From Nocardioides_C sp963700955 (lineage in GTDB: Bacteria; Actinomycetota; Actinomycetes; Propionibacteriales; Nocardioidaceae): a stretch of DNA of 64,000 bases. A model generated the notes under the pieces. The model worked only from the letters and a program-made list of their open reading frames with translations, made no database searches and was not told the origin of the DNA. Position numbers and translations under genes: made by a program. The DNA is taken from assembly GCA_963700955.1 (NCBI GenBank), contig CAVOZH010000011.1, positions 620,001 to 684,000 of the forward strand. Direction: 5' to 3'. Below are positions 51,095-58,702 of the stretch, one piece after another. Each line of letters opens with the position of its first letter. Within the stretch, counting starts at the first letter, position 1.

Positions 51095-51120
51095 GAATGA
51101 CTTAATACATTAGGTCATTC
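51095..51120. promoter_or_regulatory. near-perfect 26-bp palindromic operator
   Basis: GAATGAC (51095-51101) and GTCATTC (51114-51120) flank TAAT-AC-ATTA, giving a dyad broken only by one internal mismatch pair and the central two bases. It contains -10-like sequence (TAATGT on the minus strand) for the DUF1648-GntR operon and so would act as an autorepressor site. Confidence 0.7.
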
Positions 51121-51179
51121 GTGGGATCTTCCGGAAGGGAATCGCCGAGGAGGTTGCCGACCCGGTCCTCGCGGGACGG

Positions 51180-51767
51180 TCAGTCCGGGTCGCGGAAGTG
51201 GATCAGGTCCTCCCAGGTGTCCACGTCGCGCGCCTCGTCCCGGACCGCAGGAACGCCCACGATCCGCAACGGCAGCATCAGCCGGCGGATCGAGAGCCCG
51301 TGCTCGGCGGCCCGGTCACCGGGGCGGCCGGCCATCAAGCCGCCGTACCGGTAGACGCCCGCCAGCCACTGCTTCTGGCCGGACTCGTCCATCAGGCAGG
51401 CGGCGTCGGCCTCGAGGTCGTCGAGTACGTCGACCAGCCGGCCGAGCGTGTCGGCGGAGAACCGGGGCATGTCCACAGCGAGGACGCAGACGAGGTCGGG
51501 CTGGACGGCGAGCGCGTCGACCCCCGCGAGCAGCCCTGCCGCGGGTCCGCCACCGGGCGGCTCCTCGCGCGTCCAGGTCACGGCGCGGGAGGTCGGCACC
51601 CGGGGGCCGACCACGACCACCTCGTCGGCCGCCGCCGTGCCGGCCAGCGCGTGCTCGAGGAGCGTCAGGCCGTCCACCTCGATCGACGCCTTGTCGACAC
51701 CGCCCAGCCGGACGCCGGTGCCGCCGGACAGGATCACCGCTGCGAGGCGTGGGGAGGGAGACGTCAC
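51180..51767 (-). CDS. MobA-like NTP transferase (molybdenum cofactor guanylyltransferase)
   Basis: A 195-residue NTP_transf_3 protein with the nucleotide loop AVILSGGTGVRLGGVDKASIEVDG, VDMPRFSADTLGRL (metal Asp) and WLAGVYRYGGL. MobA attaches GMP to molybdopterin. Similarity to uridylyl- or adenylyl-type relatives cannot be excluded. It is divergent from the amidase gene at 51815. Confidence 0.82.
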   Translation of the reverse strand: MTSPSPRLAAVILSGGTGVRLGGVDKASIEVDGLTLLEHALAGTAAADEVVVVGPRVPTSRAVTWTREEPPGGGPAAGLLAGVDALAVQPDLVCVLAVDMPRFSADTLGRLVDVLDDLEADAACLMDESGQKQWLAGVYRYGGLMAGRPGDRAAEHGLSIRRLMLPLRIVGVPAVRDEARDVDTWEDLIHFRDPD

Positions 51768-51814
51768 GCTCGAAGTCTTGCGCAGCCCGCAAGCCCAGGT
51801 GGCACGCTTGGGGC

Positions 51815-52594
51815 GTGTCCGCCCTCAACGTCGCCGTCGTCCAGCTCGCCGCCTCGCTCGACCCGGCCGAGAACCGCGAAGCCCTCGGTGTGATCGACCG
51901 GGTCTGTTCGGCTACGCCGAAGCCCGACCTCGTGGTGTTCCCGGAGGCCATCATGCGTGACTTCGGCTCGGGCGCGGACGTGTCGGAGTTCGCGGAGGAC
52001 CTCGACGGCCCGTTCGTGAAGCGCCTGACCGAGCTCGCGGGCGATCACGAGGTGAACGTGGTCGCGGGGATGTTCGAGCGAAGCGAGGATCCCGCACGGC
52101 CCTACAACACCCTGGTGGTCGTCGACGGCTCGGGCCTGCGGGCGTCGTACCGCAAGATCCACCTCTACGACTCGTTCGGCTACAAGGAGTCCGACCGGTT
52201 GCTGGCCGGTGCCCTGGAACCGGTCGTGGTGGACGTCGCCGGGCTGAAGGTCGGGCTGATGACCTGCTACGACCTGCGCTTTCCCGAGCTCGCCCGGATG
52301 CTCGTGGACCGCGGCGCCGAGCTGCTCGTCGCACCCGCCGCCTGGGTCGCCGGGCCGCTCAAGATCGACCACTGGCGGACGCTGCTCAAGGCCCGGGCCA
52401 TCGAGAACACCGTCTACATGGCCGCGGCCGCGCAGCCGGGCCCCCGCTACACCGGCCACTCGATGGTCGTGTCGCCGCGCGGGGAGGTGGCCGAGGTCGA
52501 GAACGGTGACTTCGTCCTGCACTCCCGGATCGACCAGGAGGAACTCGCCGAGGTGCGCGCGGAGAACCCCTCGCTCGCGAACCGGCGGCTCTGA
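51815..52594 (+). CDS. nitrilase-superfamily amidohydrolase (omega-amidase-like)
   Basis: A 259-residue carbon-nitrogen hydrolase with the Glu-Lys-Cys triad: E44 in VFPEAIM, K114 in YRKIHLYDSFGY and C151 in TCYDLRFPE. The IHLYDSFGYKESD sequence matches omega-amidase/deaminated-glutathione amidase-type members. The start is GTG at 51815. It is cytosolic; the substrate is not certain. Confidence 0.9.
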   Translation: MSALNVAVVQLAASLDPAENREALGVIDRVCSATPKPDLVVFPEAIMRDFGSGADVSEFAEDLDGPFVKRLTELAGDHEVNVVAGMFERSEDPARPYNTLVVVDGSGLRASYRKIHLYDSFGYKESDRLLAGALEPVVVDVAGLKVGLMTCYDLRFPELARMLVDRGAELLVAPAAWVAGPLKIDHWRTLLKARAIENTVYMAAAAQPGPRYTGHSMVVSPRGEVAEVENGDFVLHSRIDQEELAEVRAENPSLANRRL

Positions 52595-52690
52595 GCGGGC
52601 CGCCCGGTCGACCACCCGATTGATACTCTCGGCGAGTCAGATCCTGGGTCTGGCAAGTCCGTCATCCGTGTCCGTCGTGAGGGTCTGACC

Positions 52691-54034
52691 GTGGTCCGTG
52701 CCGAGCAGAGGCCGGGTCGGCGGCGCGCTGAACCTCCGCCGAGGCGCCTGCGGCGGAAGTCCTCGCCGCCTCCCGAGCCGGAGCCCGAACCCAAGCGCAA
52801 GCTCGAGCCCGAGCCGAAGCCGTCGCCTCCTCCTGCACCTGAGCCGAGGCGCAAGCTCGAGTCCACGCGGAAGCCGTCGCCTCCTCCTGCACCTGAGCCG
52901 AGGCGCAAGCTCGAGTCCGCGCGGAAGGCCAAACCGACTCCGCCGAACGGCCCCGCCGATCCGCCCACGCTGGCCGACGATGCGTCGGCACCGGCCGAGG
53001 ACACCGGGGCCTCGGGTACGCCCTGGACCCCTCGAACCCGGCGCCCGTCGAGGACGGCGGTCCTCCTGGGGTGGCTGCTCAAGCTCCTCTGGTTCGGCCT
53101 CGCGGGAGCCGGCCTCGGTGCCGTGCTGCTCCCGTGGACCCCGATCGACGTGCCCGACTCGGTCCGGCTCGCCGGTGCGGTGACCCTGACGACGCTGTTC
53201 ACCCACGGCCTGGCGGTGCGTTCCGGAGGCCGCCCGCTGATCTCCGGCGGCCTCGCTCTGGTGCTCGCGGCGGCCGCGGCGCTTTCGCAGAATCCGGTCC
53301 TTCTCGCAGGAGCGGCGGTCGGTACGGCGGTCGCGGCGGCCGTGCTGGGGGTCCTGGCGACGACGCCCGCCGCGCGGTTCACCCGGGTGGTGCGGGAGGT
53401 CTGCGTGGCAGCCGGGGTCGCGGTGGTGGGGGCGTTCGCGGTCCGGGCCTACGAACCCGAGGTGTCGACCGAGCGCACCGGCTACCTCGTCATCGGCTTC
53501 TCGCTGCTCGCAGCGCTCGCTCTCGTCTACCGCCTCGGCGCGGGCTTCACGGGCCTGGGCCGGCGCGGGTTTGTGATGATCATCGGCGGCGTGGTGCTCC
53601 TGACCGTGACGCTCGCCTACACGGCGGCGCTGGCCCGCTGGGGCTCACCGGAGATGGTCGACGCAGTCGACTCCCACTTCGACCAGGTCCGCGACGCGCT
53701 TGGCGCGGTGCCGCGGCCGATCGAGGTGCTGCTCGGGTTCCCCGCCCTCGCGTGGGGCGTCTCCACGCGCGCGCGCCGCCGTCAGGGCTGGTGGGTGTGC
53801 GCCTTCGGGGCGCCGGGGCTCGCGGTCGTCGCGGTGTCGCTTCTCAACGCCGATGCGACCTTGTCCGACGCCGCTCTGACGCTCGGGTACAGCCTCGCTC
53901 TCGGCCTCGTCCTCGGCTACGTCATCATCCGGGCCGACCTGTTCTTCACCGGCGCTCGTGGGCGGCGTGCGCGACAGCTCGAGGAGCTCGCCGCCCATCG
54001 CCCCGAGCCGGGCCGCCTCGAGCCCCTGCTCTGA
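52691..54034 (+). CDS. membrane protein with Pro/Lys/Glu-rich repeat N-terminus
   Basis: A 447-residue protein. Residues 1-100 are a disordered basic/proline-rich region with a tandem 18-residue repeat beginning KPSPPPAPEPRRKLES; the rest has about ten hydrophobic helices, and the C-terminus is charged. No transporter or enzyme motif is visible. The start is GTG at 52691. The repeat region could bind nucleic acid, polyphosphate or the cell wall; the function is unknown. Confidence 0.65.
   Translation: MVRAEQRPGRRRAEPPPRRLRRKSSPPPEPEPEPKRKLEPEPKPSPPPAPEPRRKLESTRKPSPPPAPEPRRKLESARKAKPTPPNGPADPPTLADDASAPAEDTGASGTPWTPRTRRPSRTAVLLGWLLKLLWFGLAGAGLGAVLLPWTPIDVPDSVRLAGAVTLTTLFTHGLAVRSGGRPLISGGLALVLAAAAALSQNPVLLAGAAVGTAVAAAVLGVLATTPAARFTRVVREVCVAAGVAVVGAFAVRAYEPEVSTERTGYLVIGFSLLAALALVYRLGAGFTGLGRRGFVMIIGGVVLLTVTLAYTAALARWGSPEMVDAVDSHFDQVRDALGAVPRPIEVLLGFPALAWGVSTRARRRQGWWVCAFGAPGLAVVAVSLLNADATLSDAALTLGYSLALGLVLGYVIIRADLFFTGARGRRARQLEELAAHRPEPGRLEPLL
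52817..52924. repeat. 54-bp in-frame direct repeat, two copies
   Basis: Units at 52817-52870 and 52871-52924 are nearly identical (only one base differs), preserving the reading frame. A degenerate earlier copy is visible at the protein level. This is a recent duplication inside the Pro-rich N-terminus of the membrane protein. Confidence 0.8.
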
Positions 54035-54182
54035 CCCCTGGAGGAGTCACGGCCTAGACCACGTGGGCCGGCTCACAGGCGTGTCGTAACCCCCGTGCTC
54101 CCTGGACAGTTTCAGGCGTCGGAAGGCGTGTGGCCGTGGGGGCCCCGGGAGGGACGCCGAACCCCATCCCAGGAGGTAGTGC

Positions 54183-54710
54183 ATGAAGTACAAGGTGGGC
54201 CTCACCCTCGCGGTGACGGCGGTCGCGGGCTTCGCCCTGGTCGGCCCTGGCATGGCCGCGAGCGGCTTCCAGAACAAGTACCCCGACGTCTCGGCCAGCA
54301 AGGACTGCGGGGACGATGACACCATCGACTACGCCGGTCCGCTCAAGATGTGGCCGCCGAACCACAAGCTGCAGGACGTGATGATGAGCGCCACCGACGG
54401 CAGCAGCAACCCCGTAGAGGGCGCGGCCAACCAGACCACCCTGACCGTCACGGTGAGTCTGCTCGACGCAGTGGGCGGCGACGGCGGTCCGCAGCACGAC
54501 CCCGACTTCTTCTTCCCGTCCGGCCCGACGGCCAGCGGCGACCCCACTGCGCAGGTGCCCTTCCAGCTCCGCAGCGAACGCTCCGGCAAGGGCGAGGGCC
54601 GCACGTACGACGTGCACGCGGACGCCACCTTCGACAACGGGACGAAGTCCTGCAGCTGGGACCTGCAGGTCGTGGTTCCGCACGACATGCGCGGTGGAGC
54701 GGACTGGTAG
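54183..54710 (+). CDS. small secreted protein with WPPNHK motif
   Basis: A 175-residue protein with a clear signal peptide (MKYKVGLTLAVTAVAGFALV, cleavage near GMAA). The mature part has MWPPNHKL, a motif typical of extracellular beta-sandwich repeats, and is strand-rich (TTLTVTVSLLDAVGG). Two cysteines (DCGDDD, KSCSW) could form a disulfide. The ATG follows AGGAGG at 7 bases. It is coupled to the lipoprotein gene, whose start overlaps its stop. The function is unknown. Confidence 0.75.
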   Translation: MKYKVGLTLAVTAVAGFALVGPGMAASGFQNKYPDVSASKDCGDDDTIDYAGPLKMWPPNHKLQDVMMSATDGSSNPVEGAANQTTLTVTVSLLDAVGGDGGPQHDPDFFFPSGPTASGDPTAQVPFQLRSERSGKGEGRTYDVHADATFDNGTKSCSWDLQVVVPHDMRGGADW

Positions 54711-55519
54711 TGGGCTCCTGCGCTCACTCCCAGGGGCGGGGCGTCGCGCTTCGGCGCTCCGCCCTCATGGGAGCCGTGATGCTGCTGCTCGCCGGGTGTG
54801 CGGTGGGCGGCAAGGTCGAGGGCGCGAGCCCGGAACCGCGCAACGAGCTCGCACGGACGGCTGAGATCGCGGCGGCGAACCGAAGCCAGATGCCGGCAGG
54901 CGACCACGCGCCGGACAGCAGCCTGAGGGAGGCTGGTGTGGGTTCCGGCGGCGTCGGCTCCGGAGGCAAGAGCGCCGGTGGCGCCGAGACCTCTACGCCG
55001 CCCAAGAGGGCTCGTGGAAACAGGCAGTCCGGGGCAACCCGGCCGGGGGGCGGGACGAGCTCCGCTGACGGGGAGAAGCTGGCGAGCCTCGACGACCCGG
55101 TCGACGACCACGGCGACGGGCCCGGCTACGCCGACCTCACCGAGGTTCGCTACAGCGAGCGTGAGGGCCTGCTCGCCACCACGATCACAGTCGCCTCCGT
55201 GATCCCCGGCAAGCTCGCCAACCGTGAGGTCCAGGGCGTCGGGATCGACTTCTTCCGGTCGAGCTCGGACGAGAGCGACTACCAGGTCTTCCTCGACGGC
55301 GGCGTCGACGGCTGGCGGGCGTTCCTCCAGACGCCGGACGGCTTCGTCGAGTTCCCCGGAACCTTCGCGGTGCGCGGACGGACCTTCGAGGTGGCCGTGC
55401 CGTGGACGGCGATCGGCGGTCGTGAGGACGCCAAGGCCTCCGCCTTCATCGACTGGTCCACGGGGGTCGGGCGGCTCTCCACGGACGGCACGCTCCGTGT
55501 CCGGCTCCAGCCCCGCTAG
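54710..55519 (+). CDS. lipoprotein with CBM9/DOMON-like C-terminal domain
   Basis: A 269-residue protein from the GTG at 54710 (the ATG at 54767 is an alternative). The lipobox LLAGC predicts a lipid anchor. A Gly/Ser-rich linker (about 40-125) is followed by a strand-rich domain (VDDHGDGPGYADLTEVRYS, VAVPWTAIGG, SAFIDWSTGVG) like family-9 carbohydrate-binding or DOMON folds. The TAGTG overlap with the preceding secreted protein indicates a joint operon and probably a joint surface role. Confidence 0.65.
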   Translation: MGSCAHSQGRGVALRRSALMGAVMLLLAGCAVGGKVEGASPEPRNELARTAEIAAANRSQMPAGDHAPDSSLREAGVGSGGVGSGGKSAGGAETSTPPKRARGNRQSGATRPGGGTSSADGEKLASLDDPVDDHGDGPGYADLTEVRYSEREGLLATTITVASVIPGKLANREVQGVGIDFFRSSSDESDYQVFLDGGVDGWRAFLQTPDGFVEFPGTFAVRGRTFEVAVPWTAIGGREDAKASAFIDWSTGVGRLSTDGTLRVRLQPR

Positions 55520-55559
55520 GGTCCGATCTACCTACCTGCGGGTAACGGTGCGCCGCGTG

Positions 55560-55565
55560 TAGCGT
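55560..55565 (+). promoter_or_regulatory. -10 box of small BCCP gene
   Basis: TAGCGT ends 7 bases before the ATG at 55573. Confidence 0.4.
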
Positions 55566-55572
55566 CGCGCGC

Positions 55573-55806
55573 ATGCCCCGAGACCCCAAGACTGCCGAGA
55601 TCGTCGCCGAGATGGTGGCGAACGTGATGAAGGTCGTCGTCGCCACAGGTGACCGGCTCGCCGCAGGCGACACCGTCGTACTCCTGGAGTCGATGAAGAT
55701 GGAGATCCCGGTCCTCACGGAGAAGCCGGGCACCGTCACGTCGGTCAAGGTCAGCGAGGGCGACGTCGTGCAGGAGGGCGACGTCCTGGTGACCCTGGAC
55801 CTCTGA
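55573..55806 (+). CDS. stand-alone biotin/lipoyl carrier protein
   Basis: A 77-residue single biotinyl domain with ESMKMEIP; K42 is the attachment lysine. The Met-Lys-Met context indicates biotin rather than lipoate. It would serve as a separate carrier for a biotin-dependent carboxylase encoded elsewhere, or be a spare for the MCC-like enzyme at 12-16 kb, whose alpha chain already has its own biotin domain. It is followed by tRNA-Ser after 70 bases. Confidence 0.88.
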   Translation: MPRDPKTAEIVAEMVANVMKVVVATGDRLAAGDTVVLLESMKMEIPVLTEKPGTVTSVKVSEGDVVQEGDVLVTLDL

Positions 55807-55876
55807 CACGTCCGCGAAGCACTCGCCTACACTCTGCTGCGGGGTCGGCCCACGACATTGTCGCGGAACGGCCCAC

Positions 55877-55965
55877 GGAGGGGTGCCGGAGTGGCCGATC
55901 GGAACCGCCTTGAAAGCGGTCGCTGGCAGAGATGTCAGCCGCGGGTTCGAATCCCGCCCCCTCTG
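55877..55965 (+). tRNA. tRNA-Ser (anticodon TGA)
   Basis: An 89-base class II tRNA. The acceptor GGAGGGG pairs with CCCCTCT (one G-U at the first pair), the anticodon stem ACCGC/GCGGT encloses CTTGAAA, a long variable arm follows, and the T arm is GCGGG-TTCGAAT-CCCGC. No CCA is encoded. It reads UCA and other UCN codons. Confidence 0.93.
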
Positions 55966-55973
55966 CTGAGGTG

Positions 55974-56333
55974 CTACTCGGAGCCGCCGAGCTCCAGCGC
56001 GACCGTGTCGTAGACCAGGTCGTTGAGCCGCTGACGGTGTCGGTCGAGCTCGTGCACCAGCCTCTTGAGCTCCCAGCGCACCGGCTCGACGTCGGGGGAG
56101 TCGACCACCTGGGCGCTGAGACCGTTCAGCTTCAGGAGGAGCGCCTCCCGCTCTCGCTCGAGGGTGCTCTGTCGTGGGAAGAGCCAGGCGTCGACCGCCC
56201 GGTCGCTCTCGCCCACCAGGGCATCGCGCACGCTGGCCACCCGGTGCCTGACCAGCCAGCGCCACATCTGATGACGACGCGGTCTGTCGAGGGCTTGCTC
56301 GAGCCCGACAATAGCGAGATCCAAACCAGACAC
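55974..56333 (-). CDS. small helical protein downstream of a CRP-type site
   Basis: A 119-residue, all-helical, highly charged protein (DALVGESDRAVDAWLFPRQSTLEREREALLLKLNGLSAQV, then ELKRLVHELDRHRQRLNDLVYD), probably coiled-coil. The GTG at 56333 follows GGAGGT at 6 bases, which excludes longer forms. It resembles short actinobacterial proteins without assigned function. Its promoter region contains the perfect TGTGA-N6-TCACA site. Confidence 0.65.
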   Translation of the reverse strand: MSGLDLAIVGLEQALDRPRRHQMWRWLVRHRVASVRDALVGESDRAVDAWLFPRQSTLEREREALLLKLNGLSAQVVDSPDVEPVRWELKRLVHELDRHRQRLNDLVYDTVALELGGSE

Positions 56334-56377
56334 TGTGCCACCTCCGGCCGCCCGGGAATGATGGGGTGGAGCCCTCA

Positions 56378-56395
56378 GTGTGATCCCAGTCACAC
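56378..56395. promoter_or_regulatory. perfect CRP/GlxR-type binding site
   Basis: GTGTGATCCCAGTCACAC contains the full TGTGA-N6-TCACA consensus, extended symmetrically by one pair. It lies in the divergent region between the helical protein (minus, start 56333) and the membrane protein (plus, start 56461). Confidence 0.7.
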
Positions 56396-56460
56396 ATCTG
56401 TGACAAGGCCCATGACCCAGGCATTTGGCCGCCGGGCGACGGGTTGGGTCTAATCGAGTC

Positions 56461-56913
56461 GTGCCATCCGACTACCGACTCTCCAAGCCCCTCGCCGCCC
56501 GGATGCTGGGCGTGCTGCTTGCCGCCCTCGGCGTACTCGTCGTGCTGCTGACCATCGCGACAGGGCTCCTCGACCTTCCCGGCGGCGTGCTCGGGGCGGT
56601 GGTCCTCGTCGTGGCCGTCCTGGTCGCCGCCGCCGCGATCGGACTGAGCCGGGCAGTCACCGTGGTCCGCCTCGACGACTCCGGCTATCGCGTTCGGTGG
56701 GTGCGCGGCGTCGGCGTGGCACAGGGGCGCTGGACCGACGTCGAGGACGTGGTGGCCACGACCGTCGCAGGCGAACGCTGCGTCGTGCTCCGGCTGAAGG
56801 ACGGGCGTACGACGACGATCCCGGTGCGCATGCTCGCGGGGAGCCCAGATGTGTTCGTCAAGGACCTCCAGACCCACCTCAACACCGGACACGGGTACCG
56901 CCGCATCAACTGA
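56461..56913 (+). CDS. two-helix membrane protein with PH-like domain
   Basis: A 150-residue protein. Two hydrophobic helices (about residues 14-37 and 42-64) are followed by a strand-rich cytosolic part (AVTVVRLDDSGYRVRWVRGVGVAQGRWTDVEDV, VVLRLKDGRTTTIPVRM) like bacterial PH-domain membrane proteins. The GTG start at 56461 fits the family-like VPSDYRLSKPL opening. The function is unknown. It is possibly under the CRP-type site upstream. Confidence 0.65.
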   Translation: MPSDYRLSKPLAARMLGVLLAALGVLVVLLTIATGLLDLPGGVLGAVVLVVAVLVAAAAIGLSRAVTVVRLDDSGYRVRWVRGVGVAQGRWTDVEDVVATTVAGERCVVLRLKDGRTTTIPVRMLAGSPDVFVKDLQTHLNTGHGYRRIN

Positions 56914-56972
56914 GGCCCCGGACCCGATTGGCTCCCGCGAGGCAGCCACGGGTAACCTGTCCTTCGCTGTCT

Positions 56973-57065
56973 GGAGGTGTCGCCTAGTCCGGTCTATGGC
57001 GCCCGCCTGCTAAGCGGGTTGAGGGCAAACCCCTCTCGCGGGTTCAAATCCCGCCACCTCCGCCA
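56973..57065 (+). tRNA. tRNA-Ser (anticodon GCT)
   Basis: A class II tRNA with acceptor GGAGGTG/CACCTCC, anticodon stem CCCGC/GCGGG with loop CTGCTAA, a long variable arm, T arm GCGGG-TTCAAAT-CCCGC and an encoded CCA end (57063-57065). It reads AGC/AGU. Confidence 0.94.
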
Positions 57066-57070
57066 GACCC

Positions 57071-57110
57071 GAACGGCCCCTACGGAGTCTCCTCTCCGCT
57101 GGGGCCGTTC
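57071..57110. terminator. hairpin terminator after tRNA-Ser
   Basis: GAACGGCCCC (57071-57080) and GGGGCCGTTC (57101-57110) form a perfect 10-bp stem with a 20-base loop, followed by a pyrimidine-rich tract. It overlaps the 3' end of the metallophosphoesterase gene and may stop transcription from both sides. Confidence 0.55.
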
Positions 57111-58672
57111 GTCTTCTCCCCGGGCTGCTCCGTCGTGCCAGGTGACGGGCTGAGGCTGATGTAGGCGCCGACCTGGAAGTCGCCGACCGTCCGGATCGTC
57201 ACCGGCTGGATGCCTACAGGCCGACCGTCTCGGTAGGTCAGCAGGGTCACCTGCGCGTTCCGGCGCAGCTTGCTGCCGAGGGCCACGGCGTAGGCGGCAC
57301 CTCCGGCCGTGCCTGTCGTGTAGGTGTAGCCGACCTTGCCGTTCTCCCCCACGACCTCGGTGGGACCCAGCTGCTCGTGCACGTGGCCTCCGACGACGAG
57401 GTCGACGCATCCCCGCTCCAGGGCGTAGTGACCCGTGGCCGCGTCGTGGACGATGAGGGTCGCCACCCGGTCGCCCTCCTCGTCGTACTTGCAGAGCTGG
57501 TCGGCGACGCGCTGCGCATGCTCGTCGAACGAGAGCCCGGACTCGTCGCGCCACGACCCGAGGCCGCTGCTGCGGGGGTCGTCGGCCCCAAGGAGGCGGA
57601 TGTCGTCAGGGCCGTCCAACGCCTTCCCGTCGAAGCGCGTGAAGCCCAGCTTGTCGAGGTAGTCGCCGACGAACGGGCCGTGGTCGTGGTTTCCGGTGAT
57701 GGCGTACCTGTCGTCGAAGTCGCGGAAGACCCGGTTGAGCGAGTCCAGGCTGAACGCCTCCCACGACGAACCGGTCGAGGTGTCGTCGCCGGCGTCGAAG
57801 AGGACGGTGGCCCCACCGGCGTCCGCGATCGCGCGGGCGACCTTGTCCATGCCGACGTTGTCGTGGCGATCGCTGACGAGCAGCGCGACGGTCTCGCCCT
57901 CACCCGGCTGGTGGATCTGGTCGGCGATGCCCGGGACCGCCTTGGCGACGTCCCCGTAGAACGCTGCGCCACGGCTGTAGCTGTCCAGGAGGCTCTCGGC
58001 GATCCGCTTCGTGCCGGTGGTGAAGAGGCCGGCCTCGACCTCGAGCGGCCTTGCCTTGTCCGGGACGGGTACGCCGGACAGCTCGTCCTCGATGGGTCGC
58101 CAGGCGGTCGCGTCCGCAGGGCTCGGGTCGGGGCGGTGCCATGGCTGGAGGACGGCGGCCGTGAGGACGACGACCGTGAGCCCCGCGACCGAGGTGCGGC
58201 GCGGCGTCATCTGGCTGAGGAGCTCCCCGCGGCGACGACTGCCGACGAGGACCCACAGGCCGGGTCCGACCAGCCCCGCCAGCAACCCGACGATCGCACT
58301 GTCCACAGCTATGCCGCGCAGCGCCGAGACGACCTTCCCGACCTCACCCTGGGGCTGGGCGCCGATCACGGCGTAGCGGCTGATCAGCGCGTCGTACGAC
58401 GTGAGATTGGTCTTGCCGAGGTCGATGCGCGCGCCGAGCGAGCTCCCGGAGGGGTAGCGGAGGTTCGGCAGGTACGGACCCAGGTCGAGGGTCGCGTAAC
58501 CGTCCCACGTGGGGGAGACCTCGGCGTCGTGGCCCGCCACGGCGGTGTCCTCGGTGCTGTGGAAGAAGACGAACACCGTGACCGGGAACGCGACGACCGT
58601 CCAGGCAGCGACGAACGCCAGGATCTGGCGTAGTCGTCGGCGGTCCATCGGCTCCAGGGTAGGTGGTTGCAT
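57080..58672 (-). CDS. membrane-anchored metallophosphoesterase
   Basis: A 530-residue protein with an N-terminal membrane helix (about 18-42), an extracytoplasmic segment and a second hydrophobic pair around residues 125-150 and 165-185. The C-terminal calcineurin-like phosphoesterase domain has VSDRHDN, ITGNHDHG, IVHD and GGHVHEQLG as metal-binding blocks; the first block is SDRHDN rather than the usual DxH. The tail is Pro/Gly/Glu-rich. The ATG at 58672 is chosen; ATGs at 58702 and 58648 are possible. The substrate is unknown. Confidence 0.82.
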   Translation of the reverse strand: MQPPTLEPMDRRRLRQILAFVAAWTVVAFPVTVFVFFHSTEDTAVAGHDAEVSPTWDGYATLDLGPYLPNLRYPSGSSLGARIDLGKTNLTSYDALISRYAVIGAQPQGEVGKVVSALRGIAVDSAIVGLLAGLVGPGLWVLVGSRRRGELLSQMTPRRTSVAGLTVVVLTAAVLQPWHRPDPSPADATAWRPIEDELSGVPVPDKARPLEVEAGLFTTGTKRIAESLLDSYSRGAAFYGDVAKAVPGIADQIHQPGEGETVALLVSDRHDNVGMDKVARAIADAGGATVLFDAGDDTSTGSSWEAFSLDSLNRVFRDFDDRYAITGNHDHGPFVGDYLDKLGFTRFDGKALDGPDDIRLLGADDPRSSGLGSWRDESGLSFDEHAQRVADQLCKYDEEGDRVATLIVHDAATGHYALERGCVDLVVGGHVHEQLGPTEVVGENGKVGYTYTTGTAGGAAYAVALGSKLRRNAQVTLLTYRDGRPVGIQPVTIRTVGDFQVGAYISLSPSPGTTEQPGEKTNGPSGEETP

Positions 58673-58702
58673 GTTCCTGCACTCTTCTAGAACTAGGCGC
58701 AT

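Noticed and set aside
5271..56530. GTA valine codons mostly following a C, often as CGTAC
   Set aside because: Several CGTAG cases (such as 4840 and 16634) and one GAGGTAG case were seen, so no clean rule emerged; it is probably a codon-context bias of the genome.
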